From Chondrosia reniformis (lineage: Eukaryota > Porifera > Demospongiae > Chondrillida > Chondrillidae): a stretch of DNA of 64,000 nt. The DNA lies in contig OX359200.1 in the NCBI GenBank assembly GCA_947172415.1, forward strand, positions 1,862,501-1,926,500, written 5' to 3'. A program made the translations under genes and the position numbers. Positions 14,401 to 27,100 of this stretch are shown here, in pieces (within the stretch, counting starts at the first letter, position 1; each line of letters starts with the position of its first letter). The notes beneath the pieces are model-generated. The model was not told the origin of the DNA, did not search any database, and saw only the letters and a program-made list of their open reading frames with translations.

Positions 14401-17400
14401 CTCCTCACAACCATGCACTCCATCTCCTCACAGCCATGCACTCCATCTCCTCACAGCCACACACTCCATCTCCTCACAACCACACATTCCATCTCCTCAC
14501 AACCATGCACTCCATCTCCTCACAGCCATGCACTCCATCTCCTCACAGCCACACACTCCATCTCCTCACAACCACACATTCCATCTCCTCACAACCATGC
14601 ACTCCATCTCCTCACAGCCACACACTCCATCTCCTCACAACCATGCACTCCATCTCCTCACAGCCATGCACTCCATCTCCTCACAGCTATGCACTCCATC
14701 TCCTCACAGCTATGCACTCCATCTCCTCACAGCTATGCACTCCATCTCCTCACAACCACACATTCCATCTCCTCACAGCCACACACTCCATCTCCTCACA
14801 ACCATGCACTCCATCTCCTCACAACCATGCACTCCATCTCCTCACAACCATGCACTCCATCTCCTCACAACCATGCACTCCATCTCCTCACAGCCATGCA
14901 CTCCATCTCCTCACAGCCATGCACTCCATCTCCTCACAACCACACATTCCATCTCCTCACAGCCACACACTCCATCTCCTCACAGCCACGCACTCCATCT
15001 CCTCACAGCTATGCACTCCATCTCCTCACAGCTATGCACTCCATCTCCTCACAGCTATGCACTCCATCTCCTCACAGCCATGCACTCCATCTCCTCACAG
15101 CCACACAATCCATCTCCTCACAGCCACACACTCCATCTCCTCACAGCTATGCACTCCATCTCCTCACAGCCATGCACTCCATCTCCTCACAGCCATGCAC
15201 TCCATCTCCTCACAGCTATGCACTCCATCTCCTCACAACCATGCACTCCATCTCCTCACAGCCATGCACTCCATCTCCTCACAGCCATGCACTCCATCTC
15301 CTCACAGCCACACACTCCATCTCCTCTAAGCCACACACTCCATCTCCTCACAGCCACGCACTCCATCTCCTCACAGCCACACACTCCATCTCCTCTAAGC
15401 CACACACTCCATCTCCTCACAGCCACACACTCCATCTCCTCACAGCCACACACTCCATCTCCTCTAAGCCACACACTCCATCTCCTCACAGCCACACACT
15501 CCATCTCCTCACAGCCACACACTCCATCTCCTCTAAGCCACACACTCCATCTCCTCACAGCCATGCACTCCATCTCCTCACAGCCATGCACTCCATCTCC
15601 TCACAGCCACACACTCCACCACTGTGACAACTCCAGATACTGCACATTGCAGCGTGCCAACCATGTGGTTATGAATGTCTGTGTATGTAAGATAGCAGCC
15701 TTTGCCTACTCTCAAAACTTACAAGTGCCTGCTCCTAAAGGTCACTGCAAACTGCTTCACACTCTGAAGAGTCCCAAGATCCAACGGCATAGCTTCCACA
15801 TTGGCCAAGCTCTAGAAAGAAATAAAGAGATTGGTGGAGATGGGATGACAGAGAGAGGTACATGGAGAAAAGGAGAGAGAAACATTTCACTCTGCACTTA
15901 CGTATCACAGAGCTACATAATAATATCTATATATAATCCTTAGAATCAGTTTGACTTGTGTCTATAATTGCTAAAACATCTTATCAAATTGGCTTAATCT
16001 AACACATCATTAACCACTTAATAAGGCTACATTAACTATCACATACATTAAATGACTTAATCTTCTGTACAGCTGCTTCTCCCTTGACAGCATTCTTACA
16101 AGCAAGAATCACATGTGCCCCGGCCTGACTCAAAGCCTTTGCAGTCTCAAATCCCAGCCCAGAGCTACCTCCTGTGATTATTGCTACTTTTCCAATCAAA
16201 TCCAAAGTGCTGGCAACATCAACAGCTGTAGAACGCTTGTTGAACCTGATAAAGACTTAAATATTTCAATTAATGTTTCTCAGCGTTTCAATTTACAAAC
16301 GTTTATTTAGTCTTGCATAATATTTGTAACATGCAATATGGATATCCCACATGGTTGGGTTAAATAATTGATAAAAACCTCAGGGTAATATTGATGTCAC
16401 CATTTGAACTTTCATTATACAAATACTATACATTTATACTCAGTAACACCTATAACAAATCAATTTGCTGTGTAACCTCTTGGGCAGGTAGTGGGCTGAT
16501 GTTGACAAAGTAGCATATCATACGACTGCCCATTAATGGCCTAATGTAAACTTGCGTCAATTAACCCTTTAATGGTACCTATTAGTGAAAGTTCACACAG
16601 GTGTTTGTTGTGTCTGGGGTTGGCTGACCTATGTTGCATGATAGAACAGGTATGGACCTGCTGTTTGTCCTTAAACACTTGTCTTGCTGGGTATGTCAGT
16701 CTTGGATCAATGTAGGAACATTCATTTGATAAATGACTACATGCAATGAGAAGTAAAAATTAAATTAAACACTTGTCTTGCTGGGGTATGTCAGTCTTGG
16801 ATCAATGTAGGAACATTCATTTGATAAATGACTACATGCAATGAGAAGTAAAAATTAAATTAAACACTTGTCTTGCTGGGGTATATCAGTCTTGGATCAA
16901 TGTAGGAACATTCATTTGATAAATAACTACACGTGATGAGAAGTAAAATTAAAATGATTGAAAGAAACTGCATAAGTGAGCATACTCCACAAAAGCAAGA
17001 ATTCCATTCTTGTCCTGGTATCTCTGCCAGCCATATGGAAGATCTATTCAGTTGATAGAAATGCATGGAATTAATAACCCATCATGCAAGACGGGTCCTC
17101 AAAAGTGCACGAACCTTCAGGCACCCGATACCTCCTCTTTAAAACAGGATGTTCCCAAGTTGTCGTCTTTGAGTCGTGACTACACGTGAACCAGATGTAC
17201 CATACACTTTGGAGCACACTAGCAAACATCATGCCATAATTACAACGCTCAAATCATGATTGGATTCGGCAAGAGCCTTCACATTACATTACAAAAAGTT
17301 TTGACAATCACTTAGCGCTAGTACTAACATACGTACTTTAAAAAGTATACTCTTCCATTAAATGACACTCTCACTTCCCATTGCTTCTCTAACGTTGTTT

Positions 17401-17449
17401 TATCGCTAAATCCATCAAATCCCCAATCGTACTCTTCTACGTCGGCCAT
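11406..17449 (-). CDS. WWOX: WW domain-containing oxidoreductase, complete
   Basis: Nine exons, high to low: 17337-17449, 17115-17179, 16986-17043, 16629-16736, 16047-16245, 15723-15811, 13488-13670, 12258-12522, 11406-11660. Every junction is GT-AG and phase-consistent, giving 444 aa (human 414). WW1 spans about residues 20-50 (W24; [12 protein letters not shown]). WW2 begins LPYGW at 61; its second tryptophan position is tyrosine (SYIDPRL), as in known WWOX. The SDR domain has the cofactor motif TGGSSGLG at 139-146, NAAVF at 219, and the catalytic Y300-G-A-S-K304. The C-terminal [17 protein letters not shown] region also matches. WWOX binds PPxY partners through WW1 and acts as a tumour-suppressor scaffold and oxidoreductase in cytosol and mitochondria. 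Exon 4 is flanked by two defective tandem copies, and intron 6 carries a large minisatellite. Start: ATG at 17449, shortly after the divergent promoter shared with MAF1. Confidence 0.95.
11970..12092 (+). repeat. Dispersed repeat family R1, copy C (partial)
   Basis: The GACTCCTGTATC, AGGTTTAGTTCCCTATAGG, CAGAATAGGCATAGCATG and TAGGAAAATGG blocks match copy E. The hammerhead-like half is missing. It lies inside the last WWOX intron. Confidence 0.7.
13300..13380 (+). repeat. Dispersed repeat family R1, short fragment
   Basis: The AGGTTTAGTTTCCTATAGGC block and a following AGAAAAATGGTGTATTG match the distal end of family R1. The middle is replaced by TACGTA-rich sequence. It lies in the WWOX intron between exons 7 and 8. 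Confidence 0.5.
14241..15618. repeat. Minisatellite, unit 23 bp, about 60 copies
   Basis: A continuous array of CTCACAGCCATGCACTCCAT plus CTC with point variants (CACA/ATGC, AACC/AGCC, GCTAT, CTAAG). Because 23 is not divisible by three, each unit is read in successive frames and all three plus frames stay open. This yields artefactual ORFs of 385-471 codons ([16 protein letters not shown] and LHLLTA motifs in rotation). It lies in the WWOX intron between exons 6 and 7, where the sense strand is the purine-rich one, with repeated TGTGAGGAGATGGAGTG. Confidence 0.97.
16672..16950 (-). repeat. Tandem triplication of WWOX exon 4 (WW2 end) with flanking intron
   Basis: Three adjacent copies begin at 16672, 16766 and 16861 (period 94-95 bp). 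Each covers the 3' splice site and the 5' part of exon 4 ([13 protein letters not shown]). The copy at 16672 continues into the real exon 4. The other two have an extra C (four instead of three) after the Tyr codon, so they read ...YPSKTSV and stop. They also lack the real donor. Both keep an intact TGTAG acceptor. Confidence 0.93.
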
Positions 17450-18118
17450 TTTACAAACACGGGGAAGTCCCAAAGCGCGCTAAATAGTTGGGATTTTGTC
17501 AGCGAACTCGAATCTGATTGGTTCATGGGTCTATCAATAGTAACAATCGTCAATCCCTTCGAAGAAGATTCCTCTTGAACCTCCCATTCCCTTTTGGCCT
17601 CAAGCGAAGCTAAACAGTGTTGACCTGATCGTTGAATACTTCTAAAAGTTTAGATAAGTATTTAGTAAAGGTTTGTTTGATCGTATTTGTGATGAACTGT
17701 CATTGTTATTTTGTTTACATTTTTGACACCTTTAGTTTCAAAGATTTCTTTACAATTATTGCTGTTTAAACCTCTTTGTTTATATAAAAGATCAGCAAAA
17801 ATAAACAACTTTATGAAAATAATCCTTTTATGCATTGTTTTGATCAAAAAAGTGAATTCAATTGTGTATTGTACTTGATATTATATACCCCATATAAAAT
17901 TGACATTGAAGGAATGAATGTTATCTATTCTAATTGTCTCATTTTATAGTTCGGTTGGTGTACTGTAACTTGTAAGGTTTATTAATGTTTATGGAGCACA
18001 TGATTAAAAGCTTTCCGATTGTCATCAGTACAACAGTGCCCACTGGTAAACCTTTTTACAGTTGGATCAAGTCTTTTCGGCCCTCGCATTATTGCAAACA
18101 CTAAGGACACTTTTCAAG
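17450..18118. promoter_or_regulatory. Divergent promoter region WWOX / MAF1
   Basis: 669 bp separates the two start codons. The WWOX-proximal part is relatively CpG-rich (CACGGGGAAGTCCCAAAGCG, then CGCTAAATAG) compared with surrounding DNA. No TATA box is evident near either start. Exact transcription starts cannot be read from sequence. Confidence 0.55.
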
Positions 18119-21100
18119 ATGAAACTGTTGGAGAACTCAAAGTTAGAGACCATATCCTTGCTCATGTGCAGAGATACTGGGGACTGCCGGCTCATTGGAA
18201 GGTACAGTAGTATATGTATGAATAATAGCCAAACCTGTATGTGAGAGTGTCTAGGAAATGGACTATTCAATTTGTATGTTTCCCTAAACCTTTGAATGGC
18301 AACCAATCTACAGGAAAAGTGGTGTTTTAATTACGTATTCATGTTTCCCTAAACCTTTGAATGGCAACCATTCTACAGGAAAAGAGGTGTTTTAATTACG
18401 TATTGTATGTTTCCCTAAACCTTTGAATGGCAACCGTTCTACAGGAAAAGAGGTGTTTTAATTACGTATTCATGTTTAATGTTAATTGTGTAGCCATATT
18501 AAATGTCCTCACTTTTTGTAAGTTAGTATACGTACATGATAAGATTTGCACAGTGGATGGCTGTGGGTGAAAATTGATATATACATAGCAGAACATAGGT
18601 AAACGTACGTACTTGTGAAGTAACCTCACTTTACTTCCCCAAGTCAGATATGTAGTTGTTACATCAATAGTACACGGCTGTTGTTAATGTAACTGATGAA
18701 CCTTCAGAAGGAGACCCAAAAGAGAGGCAGTTGTAGAGAATCAAGCTCTGCACAGGCGGTTTAGGCCACCAGTGGTCTGCCATGAGCTATGATTGCCACA
18801 GTGACACTACATTCATGTTTCCCTTTTGACTCACTACACATTAGCTCATTAATTTCATTTGAGTTATCTACCAGCCCTGTTCCTATGTACTCATGTGTAG
18901 CTAGATGGATAATTACATTCAAGTTATAGCCTCATAAGTCTGTGGTTATTGCAGCATTGTCCAGATATCCTTGTTTACATTTGAGGTTATCAGAATAGCA
19001 CCCTAGTATACACTGCTACACAATGGTTCTAGGTCCTCAAAGCATTTCTGTGTAATAGTGTGTATACCTACATACGTCCAGCCATGGATAAGGAGTTCAC
19101 AGGAGGGATTCCTACATACAGATCTTACTGTTTATATTTACGTACGTATGCATAACTTGGTCACTTGCTCTTCCTTCCAGTCCCATGGCTTATCAGTGTC
19201 TCACCTTTGTAGTCTATAATGTTTAAGGTGTGTCATGTTACCATATTAAAGGGGATGGGACTTGTGTAGTCTCACCCGACGGCTACATCCTGCTCAAAGC
19301 AAAGGTCACATAACAGCTATGTATGTTCTGTTTTTGAAAATGAAGTGCATATTTCATAAAAATAGTGCAAATGGTACTTATGTACTTTGTTTATAGTCCA
19401 GACAGAACCTGTAAATCTCATTAGTTTATTAAAGAGTTATAAAACATGGCTAGTAATAAGAATTAAGAAGTCCGAAGCTGCCATTTGACCACACTTTGCC
19501 TCAGTTAGCTGACAAAGCAATAGTGTTGGAGAACAACAATCTGTATTACAAACAGAGATATGTCGGGTGGCGAGCATAGACTAATTTAATAACCGTGCAC
19601 CATACTTAAAGTACATTATTGCCTGTAATATAATCAGTGTTCAATACATGATGCGATGGGGAATTTGATTGTTGGACATGTACTTGTAACGTGACATCAC
19701 ACTCGATAAAACTAATTAACACCTACATATATTGATAGTATGTCAATAGTGACTGATCGTTAGAGAGGTTCTGAAGGTAGCTGATGCCTGTTCCTCTGCA
19801 TATTTGAGTGAAATTCAACTCGCTTGACACGCCTAGCTTTTCTTGGTTGTATACATTACTACACGAGCACACTTATTCATTCAGTATTAGTTTTCCAAAG
19901 TAGTGCCCTTCTAGTTAACAAGGATATGTTTCAAGTTTATATAAGTACTTACATGAGAAAATATCACTCCCATAGATTCTCTATATCAGCGCCACTAGGC
20001 CAGATGTCAATCTTACATGACCACATTATTTGATACTCCAGACGTCCTTTGTATGTGTATCAACACCACTTACAGTGATCCACCCATAACCCTGCCTTTT
20101 GGGGGTGAAAAAGAGTGTAAATATCAGTTTGAATAGAAAAGGGAGGAACTTGTTGGTAAGCAAAGGCAAAGTATCATCCACCACTAGTTAGTAGGTTTCA
20201 ATTTCTGCTGCAAGTGTGATCTGTGACTGTGAACTTACATTGTACAAGTGTTGTACAATGTTGCCATATTTAGTGATGAAATAGAGAATTTAAGTCAGGC
20301 CAGTACAATATTTGTATGAAATTGAAATGACTAATGTTAACGTAATTATATGTGTACTTCAAAGAGTCGGCTTGTATGTACTTATTATTTTGTGTCATGT
20401 AGTATGGCTGCCCTGTTTCTACAACTTTTAATAATATAAAAAGGAATTTAACTGGAAAGTGCAGTCATTATTAATAATTGATCTCAAATCTAAACTTCAT
20501 AAACTTAGTACTCTAAAGCTAATAAAGTAAGGATTCCTTCTAACTGCATCAAAGTTATCTTTAGAAAGGGTCATCTTTCGACTTTTAGAGTCAGTGGGAG
20601 TCTTCTTTAGTGACCTAGGGTCAAAACATTTGACAGCAAGAAGAAGTAAGAAAAACTGCCTCTTTAGACGCTCTAAAAGTCGAAAGATGACCCTTTCTAA
20701 AGATACTCTAAAGCTGTAACAAGCAAGCAATGTATTACGTATGTAGTTGATTACTTCAAAAGCAAGGCAACCTCTTGTAGAGACACAGCAACTTGCTTCA
20801 TTAGAAACCTTTAAGCTGCTATGCTTTCTTCATTATTTCAATTTTCACTAATGTACGTACGTATGTACCTGCTAAGTTTTCAGTACAAGTCGTGTATGAT
20901 TGTAGGGATCTAAACCACAGTATTCACTTGTGGATCTGGGTAGCTGTAATGGGGTAAGGAAGACTTACCGGTGACATATTTCTGATGTTATACACTTGTT
21001 AAATGAAACCTATCCATTTTCACACAAAATTTAATGGCTTGACCTCAGTAGATTAGAATGTCTGTACCATGTTACCTATCTATGGTTATGTTAAGTGTAT

Positions 21101-24100
21101 CTCAGTAGTTAGTTACACGTATGACTGAATTAAATGTACATACAGCAATTCAATCAGCTACGTAGTTGATATAGGCAGGTACCTAAATCAATTACAGTAC
21201 ATGCATGTACATGTACTGTAATTGAATTGTTGCATTCCTTCCTCTGTGAGCCATCAAGTGATAATCAGACCATGGCTAGTTGTTGATGTGAACCTTTATC
21301 TTATCAGCTGCGCAGAGGTCATGTGTTGTTAAATTGGTTGTCTTTGATTTTGTTTGTTCATCTGTTTCCCTCCCTCCCTGGCTGGTTCTAAAGTGTGTTT
21401 TCCCTGTGAGCCTTTCCTAAATGAGATAATTGGCTGGGTTAATTGATAGTAGACTAACCTGTGTACATGTGCATCAGTTACCCTGGCTGCAACTGGGCTA
21501 GTTTTTTGACTCAACTTCTTCCTTGATCGAGTAGTATTTGACCTTCAGTTGGAGCTCCTTTGAAGAAGTAGTGCATACATGCCTCACACAGCAGTATAGC
21601 AGTTCCCACAATTATCCCATTAATACACTTGCAAGTCCTAGCTATTCCTAATATATATACTTACTTAACCAGTATAGTTGTGTCAGCAACCTGTAACTGA
21701 TATACTGAGTGATGGGTAGTAGGAGGTGCTGGGAGGGAACAGAAGAGGGTTTTGATCTTGACTGGTATCTCAGGTGAAGACCTGCTAGATCGTCATGTGA
21801 TTTATCAGCTGTTGCACAGACAGACTGTTACATTGTAACTGGTGAATGTGACAGATTGCATTTCCACTAACTGGGGAGTTACACTTGGCATGGCTTCCTT
21901 AGCAGTGAGCATGCAATTTCTGGCTTCTGTCACATACTACTGATTAGATAATTGAGCTAATTAGTGTCAAGGTATAGTACTGTCTTCTTATTTATCAAGT
22001 TTCCAAATGCCATCAAAAGCCACTAAATCTTTTTATTTCAAAGGTGAAAATGTAGTCTGGTGCTCAAATAGATTCTCCTGTGAATGCAGTGTACAGGACA
22101 AATGTATACTTTGATCTAAATTGTGTCAAACCATTAGAGACACTTTAAAATCATGTTTAAAATTATTTTCTAATAGTTGCATGCTGAAGATGCTGTTCAC
22201 CAGCCTTACCTATGTAACGTATGTATGAATCAGTGTGTACAAATAATGTATATTTTGTGTTGTTAGCTGGAAGTGTATTGTAGCTTTTTCTGTAGCACGG
22301 CTTATGTACAGACATATATACATAGGTACATACGTATGTACTAGAGCTTTATATGTATCAAGAAAGTTTGTTTTGTTCAGTAATTTCTCCTAAAGTACAT
22401 TGAAAAATGCCACCTAACGGATTTTAGAGAACACAATGGAAAGTGTCCTGTATAGATTAAAGTCCCACTTACATACTTTTCTTTTGAATTTTCTTTCAAC
22501 ACCCGATATTCACTTTGCAGCCACATTTTATCTATTCCTTCCAGTTAATATGCGTATGTAGGTACATACATACGTAATTGCTTATACACATATACGTATA
22601 CTGTATTACCTATATATGTATTAGTACTGGGACATCCGGGGCATATGATTATAACTGTTGCATGTAGCCAAATGGTACGTATGTACGTATGTGTGTATAC
22701 ATGTTGTCGTCACATTAATATGTACGTATATAGCTACGTATACATGTGCATGTCTGCAGTGTTAAGATACTATTCTCTTATGACTAAGATTGATTTGTGT
22801 ATTGTAGAAACTCACTACACTGTACTAAGCCAGTTAATTACAGACCAATGTCTGTGCAGTGGTGCTCAGCTGATCTTATTAAGAATCAGTTGCTGTAAAG
22901 TTTTGATAAACTACACATTTACAAGATTTCCTGTACTGTGTTTACTTTGTGTCGCAGCTCTAATAACACAATTCATGTTTACATATAAAAACATCCAAAC
23001 TTACATACGTTTACCAATATATATGCACTTGACAAGTTTCAGAGCTACACTAACCCTCTGGATTAAATCCATTTTTACTTCTGAAATAGAAATCTGACCC
23101 TTTGAATGTCTGATTCTGTTTCAAATGAAATTTGTTTAAACTTTGTAGTTTACTGTTTCTACTTGGCTACTGCCAGTCAACTTTCCAGGACACTCATTCA
23201 TGTATAGTATACCATATATGGATGTATACAGTGTGTTGGTGATTGCCTATTACGTACGTATGTACATACATAGGTACCCAGCCAAGATAAGACTTTAGTC
23301 ACTTGGCTGGAAGGCATAATATATATTTCCAGTAATTATCTATATTGGCATACATACGTAGATACATACGTATGTTATAATTTTGAAACAATTAAATTTG
23401 TAAATATACGTACATACGTACGTATATTATATGGTGACACAAGATACTGTACGTGCATATAGTGAGATGCGGATGCAATTTTAGTATAGTGTTACAGTCT
23501 TACACCAGGGTATCAGTTGTTATGACTATTTGTGTACACATATTCTGTACATAAAGGTTAAATAAGAACATTGTAGGGGGGTGGCAGCGCTTGCAACTGT
23601 GTTACTTATTACACCTAAAAAGAGTAGCAAAACAGGACACTGATCATGTGATAAGGCTAACCATATAGTTAAGTGGCACACTAGCTTAATCCTACACATC
23701 ACTCTTGTGTTCAGACTCATCATATACATAGGTAAGTAGGAAGTAGTTGCTCTGTGACAGTGTGTTAAACTACCAATTGTAGCCAATCAGAAACTGGCAG
23801 GTATGTAACACTTGTATGTGTAAATGTAATAGTTTATGCTTCACAGAGCAGTAGAGTTAACTCTAATCTTCCTACTTATTAATATTTGTCAACTCTCTTA
23901 ATGGAAGTAGACACAACTCTGTACCAGCAGGGAGAATGTACACATTTCCTGGTTTGTTTATTGGAATAGTTAGTTAGTTAGTTGATTGTCGGGAATAGTT
24001 TGAGATGAGCCATTAAATTTGTAATTTACAAGTGCTCTTAGTTAAAAAGTGATGTTAGAAATTAACCTTAATAACAACTACCTTATTATTCACAACCCCC

Positions 24101-27100
24101 TTGACCCCTTGTGAGAGAGGGTTATTGACCTTATGCAAAGTTGTGGGCGTTAGGGACAAGTAAATTGGGACTTTCCCTCCAATACTCCCTCTGTAATTGT
24201 ATTCATGGCTTTGTTGTTTGCTTAGCTGCTTATCACTTATCTATCACTGTGTCTAGTTGTCTCACCACACTCAAATATGTTTAATGCATAATGTACATAG
24301 AATGAGACTTGGTAAAACCTGTCACTGGAATTGTTAGGGGTTAGGCCTGGCAACAGCACCTGGAGAGGGAAGGTTTGTGGGCTGTGGGTATCAGGCATGT
24401 CTTGTTTACAGAAGTAGCCTATTCCCTTGAGACCCTGGAATTGGTGTAAAGAGTACTGACTTTAAAACCTCTCCTAATACTGATACATAGTTGGTACTCC
24501 ACATATATATGTATATACATATGTACATATTGAGAAGAAGATTATATCCTCATCCAAAGCTTAATACTTTATTTGTATATTTTAATTATGTATAACCATA
24601 AAAATTGCATTTATATAATGCATTGGTATGTACCTGTCACTGTGATAACTACGTATATATGTACTTATCTGTTTACATTCTGCATATTGTCAATGATCCA
24701 TCTTTTTAAAAGTTAATGTTTGTACATATAATCTATGGCTTCATTCTTTACATACGTATGTACATGCGGTGTATTTCAGATACGTAACAACCACCCACCT
24801 ACAAAGGAAATCAATGCTTGTTGAATCCATATCTCTTTGCTACGTATATAGTACGTATATAGGTAGGTACGTAGGTCTGTATTGTATATTTTTAATGTTT
24901 TGTGTCATATGTTGATGATACAACTGTATTGATATATTACACACACATGTCCTTATATGGAGGTCTTAAATCTCCATGGTAATTGCCTCAGTCCCTGTAT
25001 GGGCTTCCTAATAGCAAGTAGCACAGTGCAGTGACAGGTTGCAAATTAGTGTATACCACTTTGTTACATAGGAAATACCTGTCTTCCTGTCGTTACAGTC
25101 CACCCCCTGACCAGTTAGTGTGTAGCAACCAGATGGGGGTTACAACTGCCTATCATTGGAGCTATCTACTTTTAATTAACAGACTGAATTGAATTTAAAA
25201 CTTGAAAAGTAGTGCTTACATGATTCTTGTGCTTATATCCCTTTATCTTGGCTACTTGACTGACAGTTTTAATACTTTTAGGTTATGTACACTTGTAGGC
25301 ATGCCTGCATACGTTTTTAGGTAAAGTGATAACATAGTAGGTAGAGTGTGTTTTGGAGATGATTTCTCATGAGATCAATATCAGTAAGTCTTTTAAACTA
25401 TTTTAATGAGTTCCTATTACCTGAAGTCATAACTGTGATCAAAGTCAAGTGCTCCTTTCCCATTAGGCACTCTTCAGCAGTACAGAGAACAGCTTTGTGA
25501 CTTCATTGTGTTTATATTATTCTTATTAAAGTAGATGCTACATAATTACCTTATACACCTTCCACTAATCATTTATTATGTAGTATCATTCAGTAATGAT
25601 CCTTTGATTCCTGAACTGTCATACTTTTTGTATGAATCCCACCATGTACACTCTCCATGACCTGTAGACCTGTGCTGTGTATGTAGATGGCAAGCAAAGT
25701 GTACCTTTGTACAAGTGTAGCGTGTAGCAGTGTTTCCTCCCAATTCAAAGTATGGAACACTCTTCATAAATACATGTATGTACATTCAATAAGTATTGCA
25801 ACAAGCACTCCTTATTCTTCAAATTTAAGTATGTACATACGTATGTACCTACTTAGTTAGATACGTAATACCACTTGGTGTTAAAAGAGTTAACGTATAC
25901 ATATTCCCAATTAGTAGGTGCACTTGGATTTGGCCTATAATTTGAAAGGTGATTGGCTTTGGAAGTACAAAAGAAAAGGGTCAATCACAAGTCACCTGAG
26001 AAATGATGACTCACATGATATTAGTTAGGTATTTAGGCAGCTCTTTCAAGTGTAAAGTGTAAAGGTCAAAGACCTTTGATAATTGTGTATACAGTACAAT
26101 CAGTGAGTATATCAATTGTAGGACTTTATATAGCAAAGTCTTCAGTAATATATTACACCTAGGTTTGTATTGAAATGCCTACTTTTCTTTCTCTGATTGA
26201 CACTTTATAATGTACAAGACACTTTTACATCTTCCTTGTACACCTTCAGTGTAAGTAGCCTCAGGTACAATTACGTAGCAAGATACCCACCCTACAAGAG
26301 GTACATCTGTATGTAGCCGGCAGCTGTGTGTCTGGTCCATACACTATTCAAATGTCTTTTGAGGTAGAAAAACAAGTTTAAAAATTTGATATTTGTGTTG
26401 ATCTTTTCTTAATATTGCAATTAGTTGAAATGGTATACAAATTGTAATGTTAAGTGATTTCTTTATTAGTGATCTATTATGTATATCAATTAACATAGCT
26501 TCCTAGTAATGTCTTGTATAGCAAGGCTTCTATGACTGTGTACATATGCTCACGAATTCAAGAAGCTTTTAGCCAACGCCAACATAAATTTAATGCATGA
26601 TATACTAATTGTTAGACAACGGCAGTTTTGTGGAAAGTCGATATCTACATACACTAAGTGGCTATGTTCATGAGTAAGAGGTGATGCGTTAATGTATTCT
26701 GTGTGTTCTATTTGTTAATGTATTCTATTACTGTATATGTGCACATAAAAGAAATTAGGGTAAAGGTATTAGACAAACACAGCATGCTTATCACAACACT
26801 CTTGTTTTTGCCATGGTGATGCAAACATAACAGTGTATCCTCTTGCAGCAGACAGGTTTATCAGTCCTTTGAAATGCGCAATGTAAGGGCAAGACTACCT
26901 TTGTAGATGAGTATTTAAAGAGGACTTTGACCTCTTGGTTTGTCATCAAAGAGAATGACCGAGGAGTATTATACTCATGTAGTCCAAGGTTACATGATTT
27001 AGCGTATGAGAGCAGCTGCCATTACATGAGGAATGAAGTGTGAAAGTGATTAGTACAATTAGTATAATGATAGAATGTATGAGGTAGTGATCTCACACAG

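Noticed and set aside
14172-15943. Three overlapping long plus-strand ORFs (385-471 codons) of Ser/His/Pro repeats
   Set aside because: Pure products of the 23-bp minisatellite read in rotating frames, inside a WWOX intron. No start context, domain or splice support.
18019-18210. 63-codon frame overlapping MAF1 exon 1 (SSVQQCPLVNLFTVG...)
   Set aside because: Begins with TTG, lies in a different frame from MAF1 and has no continuation. MAF1 exon 1 explains the coding signal.
22645-23097. 150-codon plus-strand ORF in MAF1 intron 1
   Set aside because: Composition driven by TACGTA palindromes; no domain, no exon partners.
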